The position numbers were made by a program, and so were the translations under genes. Shown here piece after piece: positions 12,939 to 26,042 of a stretch of 64,000 bases of DNA (the stretch's first letter is position 1; each line of letters starts with the position of its first letter). The DNA lies in contig CM023542.1 in assembly GCA_013350335.1 (NCBI GenBank), positions 8,976,025-9,040,024 of the forward strand. Reading direction: 5' to 3'. Below the pieces are notes generated by a model. It was given only the letters and a program-made list of their open reading frames with translations, did no database searches and was not told where the DNA came from. This DNA is from Chimonanthus salicifolius (taxonomy: Eukaryota > Streptophyta > Magnoliopsida > Laurales > Calycanthaceae).

Positions 12939-13940
12939 CTATGCATTTAAATCTATCTTAGCTTTTTTGAACGACCTGACGGCCACGACGGCGTTGCACC
13001 TTGGGCACTTGGGATTGGCCTTGGATATGAGCACGTAGAACAAGCAACTCGGGCATCCAGCAGCAAAAAACAAGCTCGACTCGGACGATTCTGGTGATTT
13101 CTCTTCCTCGAGTTGACCCACGTCCCCTATCTTAATCGACGGTGAGGATGGCGACGACGGAGACGAGCATACTCTGGACGACGTCAAGTCGCTGCTCCCG
13201 CAATTGAGCGACCTCTTCTTTCTTGATTCTCTCTCTGCTCTCTCTAGAGCAGATTTCACCTTCTCCAGCGTGCACACGCTCTGGCAGTCCGTGGCACGTG
13301 CGAGCTTCAGGTCCAGATTTTCTTCAACGAGATTCGGTGGAAAGTTGAGGTCTTGTAGCTCAGGAACCCATTTCTCCTGTTGCTTCTCCCACTCTTTCCA
13401 ATCTGATATTGACGACATCGGCGAATTGCAGCGCTCTATATAAACTTTTCCCGACTACATTGAATATAAAAATAGAGTGATCTAAGAAATTAAGAACATC
13501 TCCGAGAAATATTCATATATAACAAAATCAAGTAAATTGAAAAAATATAAATGCTATTTTTCATTAATTTAATGGCAATCACTGAAAACTCTCAGACAAC
13601 TAAACCAATACATTAGTTCTGCCATTGGAGTGTGGATTATATTTCCTTTATTTGTCTATTTATTTACATAAGATGGATCAATACAAATTCCTGAAAAACT
13701 CGTAAAATTGTACAATTAAATTCGAAATCAGGTCGAGTCATTGCAGATTACCTTGAGATCAAGTCGTTTTTCCCAGCCGTTAGGGACATGCAAATCCAGA
13801 TCCAATTCCTTGGAGCCGAGGGTGGAGCATCCTCCGAGAAGATCTTTAGTCACGGTTATCTTGGTTTCCCCCGCTTTTATCTGCTGCTCTTTTTGGTACC
13901 CGTTCAAGACACGAACCAGACAATTTACTTCTGCTGCCAT
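12939..13940 (-). CDS. CFL1-like: CURLY FLAG LEAF 1 (CFL1)-like WW-domain protein, two exons
   Basis: The coding sequence is exon 1 at 13940-13752 and exon 2 at 13454-12939, with a 297-bp GT-AG intron (donor AAG|GTAATC, acceptor TGTAG|TCGGG). It joins in frame to give 234 residues. The start is the ATG of M-A-A-E-V. Residues about 50-75 form a WW-like domain (V-P-N-G-W-E-K-R-L-D-L-K, then S-G-K-V-Y-I across the splice). EAR-type repression motifs occur as L-D-L-D-L (exon 1) and L-D-L-K-L (exon 2). The C-terminus has two C-x2-C pairs, C-P-S-C and C-P-R-C. In this plant family CFL1 proteins are nuclear regulators of cuticle and epidermal development that act with HD-ZIP IV factors. That role here is inferred from resemblance. 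No disabling change is visible, making this the only apparently intact host gene in the window. Confidence 0.85.
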
Positions 13941-14046
13941 TGCAGAAGCTCTGGAGAAGGCAGAAGTAGAAAACGAAGAGCAGACAAGAGAAGAGAAGGC
14001 GAAGTGAAAGAAAAGAAGTATGCGGATTTAAAGCAAAATAAGAGAT

Positions 14047-14054
14047 ATTAAATA
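14047..14054 (-). promoter_or_regulatory. possible TATA box of the CFL1-like gene
   Basis: On the minus strand TATTTAAT lies about 107 bases upstream of the ATG and is followed by a CT-rich leader typical of plant 5' UTRs. This is inferred from position only. Confidence 0.35.
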
Positions 14055-14059
14055 GATAG

Positions 14060-15793
14060 ATGGAGATGGAGAGGGAGAGAGGAGTCCATTAGAACTTTGA
14101 AGATTAGAGGAAGAGAGTCAGTAATGGCGGCATTAAATGATGGGCGAAAGTAGAAGCAACTGGTGGGATTTTTCCTTTACCCATATTTGAAATGGAAATT
14201 ATGGGGTTGGATTTGAGTTGGGTCAGTTTTATCCGATCATTTACATTCTAATTTGAATCTACCCCAATTAATTATTTAGGTTAAGGCTTTTATTGTTAAT
14301 CTAATTCAGAATAAATGTGTTTGATTCAATGTCACTCCAAAACATAAAGCATAGAGAAAGACTTTATGTCACATTTAAATGGGTGTTCAAATTATTTAAA
14401 CTGTGAAGAATACAATGTCTGAGTTGCATAGGAATAGAAAGATAATTAATTTACTGAAAATGACAAATTAAATTTCTTTCTTTACGAGTGCCAAATTTAT
14501 ACGTATAAAATAAATGACAAGAATAAAATTAATAGTGAAGTTATTTAAAAATAAAAATATCTATTAGAGAAAATAATATTTATACAAACACCCTTTTGTT
14601 AGGCCCCACATCTACATTCCTTATCATATTTAAAGTACACTTGCTATTTTAAGTTGCCATCTCACCTAACATTCCTATAAAATTTTACTATCCAACTGAC
14701 AATTGTCAATTGGGCTTTTTATTTGATACTTTTCAGCATAGATAGATAAAGTTGATAATAAAAATCATTAAATTTACTTTTGAATTACATTCTCATGTTG
14801 TAAGTTATTTGTTTGATTTCATAATTAACTTTTATAATTTCAATCACTTGTGTTTTATCACATTAATGTAGAAATTTAATGAAAATGAACTACCATTTGT
14901 AAAAGTGATACTTTTAGCCAGAATTAGTATTGTTAAGATAAATTTTACTTGTAAACAAGTTTATCTATAGACCCAAATAGAAATCAGTATTGAAAAAATT
15001 ATATTTTAATGTAAAATTTATTAAAAACTACTTTAGTTAGATAAAATAAATTATTATTTGTAAGTTATGGACTTAAGGACATGAATTAATTAATTGAATG
15101 AAAATATCATAAACCTTATATTGAAGGTATCACCAGCACCATTTATACATCTCATCTTTTGACACACTAGTGTTAAACTATGCGCAAGTTGGGCTGTTAT
15201 TATAATTTCACTCATGTGAGGTAATTTAATTTGAAGCAGTTGTTAATTGGGCCTCTCTTTTGGCGGTGATGGTATTGCTGCCTTCATCAACGAAAACCTT
15301 CCATTCTATCATTATTCTTATTATAATCACAGACTTTGATATCATCAGTATTAATTGTTAGAATTAGTTAAATATAAAATATAAAATAAAATTTACATTG
15401 AGCTTGATTAAAGCTCTTATTTCTTACAGTGAAAACAATTTAGTATAAAAAGTTCAGAAAAAGGCACTATTTATACAAACTCATTACATTGAGAAAAATG
15501 ATAAATGTAATTCAACAATGAACATGATTCTATTTATCATTTAGAAACTCCCTTGGCGACAAAATAAATTAGATTGCTCCCCTTTTTTTTTTTTAAATAA
15601 AAGAAATTTTCATTCCCTACTACCGTTGTGGAAATTAATTTAAGTATTTAGGATTTTAGGCTAACTAACGGTGGTCCAACGGTCCTACAATGGAACTTTT
15701 AGGTTGAGCTTCTATTAGGGAATCCATATCCAACTGTGCAGTAGTAAATTTTGTTGGTGACTGATCCAAAAAGCATTATTTTTATTCAAACGT
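14060..15793. other. intergenic, no gene seen
   Basis: AT-rich DNA with no coding or element structure that I can support. A T-rich tract lies at about 15582-15594. Confidence 0.5.
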
Positions 15794-15798
15794 AATCA

Positions 15799-16046
15799 TG
15801 TAACAACCCGACTCGAAAACAGGGCTTAAGGTCGAATTCAGTATGATATTATCTGCTCTAAGCCTCACACACAAATGAGCCCGCACGAATTTGCATTTGG
15901 ACCCAGACTCACATGACCCGGCCAAAAACACGTCACACATGAGTTGTGAGGGTGGCCTCAAATAAACCTCCAACAAACTTCCTTCACTACCGATGTGGGA
16001 AGTCCCCACATCGGTGGTGTGCTTTCACAAGGGATAGGGTATCACA
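15799..16046 (+). mobile_element. small solo LTR / TRIM-type LTR with target duplication AATCA
   Basis: The 248-bp element starts TGTAACAACCCGACTCG and ends GGGTATCACA, with AATCA immediately on both sides (15794-15798 and 16047-16051). Near its right end is a near-perfect palindrome around ACCGATGTGGGA / TCCCCACATCGGT (about 15991-16017). The TG...CA ends plus a 5-bp duplication are the marks of an LTR inserted by a retroviral-type integrase. Strand is arbitrary. The open frame inside it is not a gene. Confidence 0.8.
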
Positions 16047-17477
16047 AATCACTTCCTCCATCTGTAACACATTTTAATTTAGTATCTTATCGGGAGATAA
16101 CAGTTCACCGGATAAAGCTTAAACCTTTTAATTTAAACTTGCAAACATAAACACGCACACATCAAGCAATTCATTAAATTAAATATAATTAAATGAATAG
16201 AGTCTGGAACGAAATTATTATTTATTAGCTAGTTCGCACAGAAGGATGTATCAATGCGATTTATTTTGGAGTTTAAGATGGTTATGAATTAGAGTTAATA
16301 TTGGAAAAGCAACTTATTAAAAACAATATTTTAAAAATTGTCATATAACTGTTATGATTGATGAGAGTTGGTCCATACTTTGAGTGTATACAGGTCATGC
16401 CAACTCGACATTTTTAGCGGCCTAATTCATTGTTTTCATTTACAACCTCTTCAAATCTAAAAGGATTGGAGTAATGATTAGGAACCCGTCTTACGAAATG
16501 AGAGTCTTGTATTTATTTTTGGAAATCAAGCAAACCATAGTCTATTTTTGGATCTCTCAGTCATGCAAATGAAGCATATGTTTGGGTTGAGCTCACTCAC
16601 CTAGCAAGTCAATCTAAAGTCAAATCAAACTGAGTAGGATCTTGTTTTTGGTCTCTTGTTTTATGAATCTCTTTGATTTTACAAATATACACAAATATAG
16701 TTTTTTTTTTCTTTTTATTATATTTTTTCAATAATTAAATGATGTTGTGAGTCTCAAGTTGAGTTTTGAATCCTTAAATTTGAAGATACTTAATATCCTT
16801 TTTGCTTTGGTGATACTCAAGGTTTCTTGAATCTAAATATTTTTTAAAGCCATATTGAATTTGTTAAATCCTTTCAAAGATAGCAGATTCTTTTAGATTA
16901 TAATTATCATAAATCTAAACATATATAAGAAAACTTTTTTGAAAGTCATTAGTTGATCTGCTCATCTAATCTGCTGATTGACCCACTGAATTTCTAAGTG
17001 GAATTGTTAATTTAATGATTTTTCATAAAATTTTCTAGATGATCCGACAGTGGTCATTCATTCAAGAAGCATAATATACTTGAGTAAGAAATCATTTTTC
17101 ACATGGGGGCAGAAGGGACCTAATTAATAAAAGAAAGAAACAAAAAGGTTTGGTGCAACAGACCAAATTGATCTTATATGTTTAAGCCTCCTCTCCCAAG
17201 TGTCAAACTCAATAAATATATAAAAGCAATGGAACAAGGGCCAAATGAGGCTAACCATATTCAATTTCAATTAAGAGGGGGCCACCTGAATAGGTCAAAA
17301 TTTCTAACTATCGAACCACTTGTCGGTCCTCACCCACCCTTAGTTTTATTTTATCGTTGCTTACTATATTTAATATTGCACACGTGGGTGCCATTTAATT
17401 TATTTTTTTATAGGCATTGAATCGATTAATATAAGTAAATAAATTGAATGCAATTTTGATCCAAATTGTAAAACATA

Positions 17478-17650
17478 AACCCCAAGGAGTTAGTATGTTG
17501 GTCAAGAACCCATCTCACAAAGTGAGAGTCTTGAGTTCGAATTCCATTCCACTTCAAAGAGTCATTTCCGATAATTTTATATGGTGTGCGTCAATAAAGA
17601 GATTTGTATATGTCCGAAAACTAGTTAACTGCTCTACAAAGCCTTAAACA
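17478..17650 (+). repeat. possible tRNA-derived SINE
   Basis: The segment has an A-box-like TTAGTATGTTGGTCAAG followed about 40 bases later by a B-box-like GAGTTCGAATTCC, the spacing expected of a pol III promoter. A shorter related stretch is at 16470-16520. No target duplication was found. Confidence 0.35.
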
Positions 17651-18126
17651 CCTCAGTCATACATTTGAATTCAACTTTGCGTTGGCTGCTATTGCTGATA
17701 AATGTTGTGCCTATACTTTTTTTTTCCCACCAATATTAACTACCTTTTAACTTTACAAACATTAAAAGATATTGTTAATGTTTAGCTAGTTGTGTATAGG
17801 GTTCTCTTGCCCAAGTTGTTAGTTTTTCTCTTTCACTTTATAACTAAGCACTTAAGTAATTTTGGTCTATTTTTTTAAAAAAGAATTTTTTATTTATTAC
17901 AGTTTTGAAGGCTTGAAGAATTGAGTGTCAATGCTCAAAAATTTGAAAGTAAATAATGAAATTTTGATGTTTGCTTTAAATTCAAAAATTTAAAATGGGA
18001 CAATTAAAATTGAACGGAGAGAGTACAATTATTATAACTATAATCATATCGGTGATGATGAATGATTGTTTCTGTTTTCTTTCAACCATCACTCTAGAGG
18101 TCTAGTGGAAGTCATTAGATCAATAG

Positions 18127-18240
18127 TTTTTTTTTTTTATTGAAAGGGTAAGAAATTTATTCATTCAAATGGAAAAAAAAAAAAGAAGAAGAAGATAAAG
18201 GGGACCCAAGGAGAGAGCAAAAAGCAAGCCCATTGTTGAT
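18127..18240 (-). repeat. probable LINE 3'-end remnant
   Basis: A poly(T) run followed by TTGAAAGGGTAAG and TTATTCATTCAAA resembles the reverse complement of the 3' terminus of the LINE at 56030-57630, which ends TTTGAATGAATTC then a poly(A) tail. This is a short 5'-truncated remnant inferred from that resemblance. Confidence 0.4.
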
Positions 18241-20111
18241 TTTATCTATTATATGGCTACTGCTGGTTTGATTACTATTGTTATTATTACTATTATTGCT
18301 ATTGCTATTGATATTGTTTATTAACTATTTAGACATTTTTATAATAACGACGATAATATAATTACATATATCACTATTATAATTTTGGCCCAAACCCCAT
18401 TCCTCAGATCCCCACCCTCATTCAAAAACAAAATTGTCTCCCAGAAATTTGAAACGGTCTTAAAGTGGGTTGCAGATCACTTTGTTCAAATATCTAAATC
18501 TACAAATGGGCCCTAGTGGTTGGGTCAGCTTTAGCTTAAAAAGCCCAGTGGCTTGCATACGAACTTTGATTTTGAGCTCGTAAACAGGCTCAAACTTGAG
18601 TAGAGCAAAATTTGGTCTAAACTCAGTCCATGAACAATCCTAGTCGGAAGTCTCTATCTCACGTATGAAATCCATGAATTTCTTCTTCTTTTTTTTCTCA
18701 ATCCGTTTGTATCCAATTTGCCTGTAGGGACTAGAAATATGGAAAAATCGGCTGACCCATGCCGTTGGGCCTTAATCAAAGTGAGTTACAAAAAATGTGA
18801 CTCCGAAGCAGTGTTTGAATGGGCATCTTGACTCGATTAATAAATGAGTTGACTCTTCTCAAACGCTTCTCATGCAGTAGTGTGTATACTGTATAGATTG
18901 ATCATTCAAGATAATCAGTTTTACAAACCCGATGTAAACCTGACCCTACTCAGTAATTTTAAGCATCAAACCAACCAGAAAAGAGGGTTACGGTTGACTA
19001 TATTGACTAACTTAATAAACGGATTGAAATGACTGACAGATAGGTTTATGTTTGAGTTGAAGGTTTCAATTAATTGTGTCTATGACTCAAGCCCAGATCC
19101 AACCTAATCTAATCCAGCTGAAAATGCCTCGAAACAAGATAGTGGAACCCACCAAATTGTTTAGTTATTAGGCCTACTGTTCAGGCCATGAATCGTAAAA
19201 ATGATCCTTGCATTATACTATATGGGCCTTTTGGGCCCGTTTGGTAGCTTGAGTTTCTTAATTGAATTAGAGCATACAAGACATTGGGCAACGAAAGGTG
19301 TTGGCTTGTAGAATACAGAGCCAGGGTTAATAGCCCTAAAATCTATGGCTGGCTGATTGCAGGTCTGCCGAGCGTGGTCCATGCCGACTATTAAGCAATG
19401 TAACAAGTATCTTCGATATTTTCATTTTTATTACGAAAATATCGGTAAAATAATTTTTGGGAATTAAAAACCCAAGTTTGCCGCGTCTGCCGTTTTTAAT
19501 GGTAAATTCTCTTTAAAAATAATTTTTTATTGCAAGAAATGATAAATTCCTGTTAAAATCATAAGATTTTACCATTAAATTTCGATTAAAAACGTTTGGA
19601 CCAAGTATATTTTTTTATTTATGAAATATTATCTATATTTTCAAACTCTAGCCACATTATTTATTTATTATATATATATTTTTTAAATAATATATTTTTC
19701 TTGAGATTTTCCTGTTAAATTCTTGATAAAAAATCGAAAATTTGAAAATATCATGCTATTAACAACGTTAATATCTCAACAACAAAATTTGTGACAATGC
19801 TATTGAGTGCCAAGTGTCTGCTTTCGTCACAAATTCTGAAGACACAATTCTCTACCATTCAAAAAATAATGTTGAGTCTTTCTAGACAAATTTCTATCTG
19901 ATGCGTTCACTCAATCCGTCCCAACTTGAAAAATTGGATTTGGGTATATATATTTCTTAAAAATATTTTAATTGACCAAACGCGGCTCAATTCAACTCGA
20001 AATAAATCCTGGTTGGGTTGGTAGAGAGGTTTCATACATAACACTCAGCCCAAAATAAATTTAAAATATTTTTCATTTAAAAAAATAAAAATAAAATATT
20101 ATTTAAGTATT

Positions 20112-20305
20112 TTATTTACTTTTTTTTTTTGAATTTACGTGTGGAAAACTGTGGGATATCCAGCTTAAAACTCCCACGGGTGGACCCCTACTCCTAAGGC
20201 ATACCAAAGTTAAGCCATGGAGGCTCGAACCCGTGACCTCCCACTTCTTGAGACGGGAGGTAACCTAGCTGAATCCATTGATTTACCCCTTGTATCCCTC
20301 AAAGT
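20112..20305 (-). repeat. probable tRNA-derived SINE, minus strand
   Basis: On the minus strand the segment reads GGATTCAGCTAGGTTACC, then a GC-rich inverted region, then GGTTCGAGCCTC (a strong B-box match), and ends in an A-rich tail represented by the T run at 20120-20130. This order fits a tRNA-derived SINE. The target duplication is not clear. Confidence 0.4.
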
Positions 20306-20309
20306 TAAA

Positions 20310-20977
20310 AATCTCAGTGTATTACCTTAATTTTCTAAGGCCAACGGTTTTACATAAAATAGAGTTCATCGATTTTTTATGTGTGTAGATTGATAGATTT
20401 ATATATGCTCGTAGGATGAGTTTCACCTCTATTTTAGGTGAAGCTGCCTATGTTAAAAAAAATGTAGAAATAAGAAAACTGATTTGGTGAGAATAATTTT
20501 TTAAAAAGGATCATTTATGAGAAACCCTTTTAATAGAGAAAAGAAAAAGTGAAAGAAGGAAGAACACAAGTCAACTCTCTTCTTTTTCGTTTAGTGATTT
20601 ACATCATCGATGAGAGACAACATGATAATTGTAACGTAAAATAAAACTCTATGACACATTACAATCTTCAAGTCCTGATTTTCACAACGTCTGGCATACC
20701 AACTCCAATAAAAAATAGATGAAGGAAAGACAAAGAAAGTCTTAAGATGCAAGTCGAATCCAATGCTCCATGAAAAAGGAAATCTTGGTTTCCGATTTCA
20801 AAAGCAGCACGTTTTTTGAAGTGCAGTAGTCACCTCATTTAGGCAGAAATGGACTGCTCACACTTCTCTTCCTTTTAATAACAGTTATAACACCAGTCAT
20901 TGTTCGGTCTAAGTATGAACCTCCAGGAAAAAAATGTTTCCTTAACGAAGAAATCCTCAATCTAGTGACCATGTCAG
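20310..20977. other. intergenic, no gene seen
   Basis: No coding or repeat structure that I can support. Confidence 0.45.
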
Positions 20978-21178
20978 TGTAGAAAAATAAATATACAGTG
21001 AATACCTAATCTATTATATATATTTATAGTCTCTACCTGATCCTGGGGCTATCATAATCAGACTTAAATACTTAACTAATTATAAAACAAACACACCTCT
21101 TAATTAGAGATAAACCAAAATTAGAAATCCTAATTACATTATAATTCTAATAATTTAAAATACTAAATATATTTAACA
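20978..21178 (-). repeat. 3' LTR of the LARD-like element
   Basis: Reading on the minus strand it begins TGTTAAATATATTTAG and ends CTACA. It shares a nearly identical ~90-bp core with 26592-26728. Confidence 0.65.
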
Positions 21179-21524
21179 TGCCACCGCAAGCTGAAGCATG
21201 GATGAACGCGAAGCTTGGAACATGAAAAACCGACAAGTGAATTGTAAAAATGGCACATCGACTGGCCACGAAGATTTGTTGGAGAAGCAACACATTGGCC
21301 GCAAAAATTGTTAACGAGGCAGCGTTGATTGGCTGTAAAATGACAGATGACAAACGCAGATGGCGACTTGAAACACAAGACTTGGCACGGACGATGACTG
21401 TGGCCGTAAGATAATTGTCCGGCAAAAACAGTGACCGCAATATGCGATAAACACATGCGATGAATAGCTTGAAAAATAAGGGGCTAAAGCCATCACATGG
21501 ATCAATCAGATCGGAAAGACCAAC

Positions 21525-21672
21525 AAAAGGGCTGTAGCCATAAAGGCCAGCAAATAAAAGATTGTAGCCATAAAAGACCAGCAAACAATGGTTGAAGTCA
21601 CAAAGACTAGCAAATAAGGCTGTAACGATAAAAGGCTAGCAAAAGTTGTAACCATGAAATGCCAGCAAATAA
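21525..21672. repeat. short tandem repeat, about five degenerate units of ~30 bp
   Basis: A unit resembling GTAGCCATAAAGGCCAGCAAA recurs about five times with drift. It lies inside the LARD-like element and is open by chance in several frames, so short reading frames there should be ignored. Confidence 0.6.
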
Positions 21673-23710
21673 TAGGGACTTATCAGAGTCCTCCAAATAA
21701 AAGGAGTGGATGAATTTCACAACAAATGGACATGTGTCCAAAACATGCTGTCTCATTTTTGAGAAACAACAAAATAAGGCGTGATCGAACGAAGGGCAAG
21801 TTGCCTCCCTTTCTTTGACTTCAATAACATAGGAGGAGAAGGGCAATTTGTGTCCTTTCTTCAGCTCTCCCCCTTTCTACTTGATACTAATCTCACAGAT
21901 CGTGGGAAGAAGAAACAACAAAACAAGAATGGTGCAGAATTATATCTAGATTCGACCGTTGATGGCGATAGGGATAGCAAGCAGCAAGCGTGCGAGCAAA
22001 TTTCTGTAATATTGGCTCCACTAAAGTCATGGTAATAGTGCCAAAGCTAAAAGATCAACGTCCTTTGAGACGGGACTTCCACAAGTACGCTTTGAATATC
22101 TGGATGCGAACCGCCTCATCTAGAAGGGGAATGTAAATCATAAGGCCAATATATTTGCAGAATGGCCTTTGCACAGTTGATTTCAAAAAAGGGGTTGAAC
22201 ACATATCAGCAGAAGAAAGACATTGCAAGAGTCGATCTCTTGCGATGATTGCCTTTCAGTTCCATGCCTGAGCCAAAATCCTGCCTTGTTGTTGGAGTCT
22301 CTTGTTCCTCCAAGCACCTGATGGAATTGTTGGATCCGACTTTGCTCAATGTCCCCACTAGCCACCGGATGAAATTGGCGAAACCAGCTTTGCTCACCGT
22401 CGGGAGAGGGCACTGGTAACTCCAGAAGGCATTCTCTTTCCCATGAATTTTTTTGGCTTCCTCCATTGATTTCAACATTAGAAGGAAAAACATGGACGCT
22501 AGGGTGATCAGATGAGGGCACTGAGCCAGTCAGAACCAAGGCTCTTGGACCATTTGATCTCCATGAACTGGAGAAAACAAAGGTACGCATCGATGTTGAA
22601 TTGGATGCTTGATGGAAATAATGAATATTATGGTTATGAGGATGACCTCCAGAGTTACCAAGGAAGGATGGGGCAATTGGAGTAACCGAGCTCCCAACCC
22701 TGGAAGTGGACCCATGGCCAAGAGAAAATTGATGTGTGACCACTCTAGTTTTTGGGGCACCATCTGAATCAGCACTTGTAGGCCTCAGCATTGCTAAAGA
22801 AACTGGAGCCTGTTCAGTACCATTGATGTGGCTGCTGGTTGAGAACTGGTGGGTGAATTTAACCACCTAGAAAATCAATCAAAGAACTTGATCGGAGTAC
22901 CGAAATCGCTGTTGGAAGGAACAAATATGCAATCAGTGCAGTGGTCCAACGTTGGGTAGCAAGAACAGATCTGATCTGTAATCGGATCGGAAGAGAAGAA
23001 CAATGGACTGCAACACGAGTCAGGAGTTAAAACAGAGCCTAGATCTAGTAATGGCAGATCAGTTTGGGCAAACGCCATGGAGGTTGAGGTGTTGGAGATG
23101 AGCGACCAGATCTGAGGGTCACTGGAGAAAACAGAGGCAGCGACAATGGGTAATGAGGGGAGGCTGCAGTGGTGACAGTAATGGCAGGTAGGCAAAAATG
23201 TTAGGGTTGTATGGCTCGGATTCACAACTCTAATCATGGCAAGAAGACCAAATCTTATCAGCTTGAATTTAATTAGAAGGTGAGGCTAAATTGGGCTTAG
23301 CCGAATGGGGTCTTTCTAATTCAAAGTGGGACAACTATATGTAATAGAAGTGCAAGGCTTCTATATGTTGGATTCTAAACTGCACATGCAAAGCTTTACA
23401 CGGCAGCATGAGGGAGTCCTAATCTGGATGGGTTCTTCTAAATATGGAGGTGTGCCTTCGTTGGCTACCATGGAGGAAGTCTCAGCATAAGCAAAGGATG
23501 CTGGACGTTGACTACATGTCGACATGCAGTTACTACATGCATCCTTGTGAAGGAATGCATGGCTGTAATCCAAGTGGGTGGGATCTCAACGGTACGCAGA
23601 TCTGATGTTGTCTGGAGGACAACTCGACGACAGGAGAGGGATGGAAGCAACAGTACAGTACCGCTACAGATCTGGGTTTTCAGATATGTGAGTGGCAGCC
23701 AGCAGAGGTG

Positions 23711-25609
23711 TGTTGTACAAATTTTAAATTTATAACTCGCAAGCGCACGAACCATTTAGATAGTATCGCGATTAAGTGCGAGGTCGAACCCATCGGAACT
23801 TAGGAAAATATATCCATGAAAACCATACCACTGAATTACATATTTTAAGAACTTTGAGAAATATGGAGAAAAATCATAAATATGGAATAATTTATCTAAT
23901 CTATGAGTTTTAATATTAATTTAGAAACATTCTAGATTTAAACATAGAATCTAACAATTTAACTAATTTTAATTAAGATGGTGGATTTAATATAAAAATA
24001 TAAACCATCTCAATATAATTTAAAAGACAAAATTAAGATGCAATTAAATTATTTCCAACCTAATTCACAATTTTTCAAGAATTTGAATTTATAAACAAAA
24101 GAACATAAAATGAAATAAATATACATATTTACAATTGAATTTGGATTGAAGATTAAGGAGGCATTATTTTCAATACTTTAAAAATAAAATCAAAACCTAG
24201 AACACGGAGCTCACATTTATTAATTATCATTGATTCAAAATTTTCATTCATAATTAATTTAATTAAGAAAAACATGAGTTTCATTAATCAAGAAATAATC
24301 AAAATAAACCTTGGGCTTAGAGAGAATTCAACATAAAATCTCAAATCTAAATTATTCACCTACTCTTAAAAAGAACTTTAGAATGGAAAATTAAGGTTCT
24401 AAACTTTCCCAAAAATTGGATGTTTAAGATGAAAATTCTAAAATTAAATCAAAACATGCATTCATAAGGAGATTAAAAATCAAATCAAACTATCACTATC
24501 AACAAATATTAAGTGGAAAATCATAGATCTAAAAAGCTTGTTTTTATTTTATTAATAAAACAAAGAATTAAAATTACATAACCATGAAATTCTTGGAATT
24601 AGAAATTACAATGAAAAGTTAAAACACCAACCTGAAACCCATTGTGGAATTTGAATTCCACACTGTCTTCCCTTCTCTGTCTTCTTTTCCTTCCTCCCTA
24701 TGCTCCACCTTTTCTTCAATGCCCAAGTTCAGTTTTTTCAATGGGAGAGGGCTAGTATTTATAGATGAAAGGAGGTGGAATGAATGGATTGCATTTAAAG
24801 ATTTAAATAAAATAAGAGACACATGGAGGGCGGATATGATTTGTGCTAAATATGAAATGACTTAAAGGAGGCAATGAGCTAAATTCGTACAAGGAAAGTG
24901 GGTGCAGAATCCCGTTCTTTACATATGTATCATCTTACAGCTCAGTTTTGATCTTGTTAACTTCAGAATCAGAAAAATTCATAAACTACAAAATTGTAGC
25001 CCTTGAAGTCTTCTTTCCAAGGCAAAAAGAATCAAAGCAATTGGATATCAGAATAGAAATTTATGACCAAAATACTGAATATATGTCAAACCTTCCTTAT
25101 TTTTCTCCCTTTCTTATTTTCTTTTTCTTTCCTTAATCCACTTTCCAAATTCGAAAATCCTCTTATATTGACTTCTAAATTTCGAATTTCCTCTTGAAAT
25201 AATGAAAATAGTATTCACACATGTGAATTTCTTCATGGGCTTTTCTTAATGGGCTTAATAATTGGGCTTTTCAAAGTATGGAAAATTTAATAATTAATTT
25301 TACCACTTACAATCAATTCTAAAAATGTACTAAATTAATCCAAACTCTCATAAATGGATTTGAATTAATTAGTTTACAAATAAAATCCCTAAAATTGTGG
25401 TAAAATAATTATTAAAAATTCAAACATTCCAAAATATAAACTTATGCCCATAAATTACAAAATTCTCCTTTTTAATTCTCATATCTTGCATTTCCCTATA
25501 AATCCTGCAAAACATCCAAAATCTAATTAAACATATTATAAAACATATAAAACAAAAGGCTAACTAGTCCAAATACAAGGGTAAAATAGTCATTTTCCTG
25601 TGCTCATCA
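23711..25609 (-). mobile_element. 1.9-kb solo LTR with target duplication AGGTG
   Basis: In plus coordinates it begins TGTTGTACAAATTTTAAATT and ends TGTGCTCATCA, with AGGTG exactly flanking (23706-23710 and 25610-25614). Read on the minus strand it starts TGATGAGCACAGG and ends TTTGTACAACA. Near that 3' end is the GGTTCGACCTCGCACTTAATCG segment, shared with four other LTR pieces here (30147, 31530, 50186-51124, 53342-55354). The length and low coding content fit an LTR of a large gypsy family. There is no internal region. Confidence 0.85.
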
Positions 25610-25869
25610 AGGTGCGGTTGGAAAGACGAAGCCCCATCGTCAGAGTAGAAGTGCATATCTCTGTGTGTGTGGGACACACCATCATCAGAGACGCTCACGT
25701 TTGAGAAGCATATCGGGAGTTGATAGTAGAATGCAGGAAGCGTAAAGGGAGTAACACAGAAGTTGGGTTCACTATTCTAGATATGAGAGAGATTCACATC
25801 AACTGAGAGGTGACGTCGGTGTGTTGTATACATGGGTGTACAAGGGGCTCGGGACTTCTGGTTTGGGCT

Positions 25870-26042
25870 CTAGACTCAAGGGAGTCATTAATAGTGTACA
25901 TGTATATTCTTTCTCATATAGTGAATATTCTGTCGCTCCGTGGACGTAGGCCAGGTGGGCCGAACCACGTTAAAAATATTGTGTTGTGCTATGTGTTTAT
26001 TTCCGTTCAATTTTTCTTATTTCCACTCATAACGCTAACAAA
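25870..26042 (+). repeat. copia LTR R/U5 remnant
   Basis: The plus strand contains CTCCGTGGACGTAGGCC then GGGCCGAACCACGTTAAAA and ends near CGCTAACA. This is the same R/U5 signature as in the solo LTR at 5650-5987, here in opposite orientation and lying within the LARD-like element. Confidence 0.5.

Larger units (their letters stand above)
16052..20110. other. intergenic, no gene seen
   Basis: AT-rich sequence with scattered SINE- and LINE-like scraps listed separately. An ATT-type microsatellite occurs at about 18270-18325. No coding region with a recognisable family was found. Confidence 0.5.

Noticed and set aside
15782..16009. 75-residue minus-strand frame with several Cys
   Set aside because: It lies within a solo LTR bounded by exact target duplications; not a gene.
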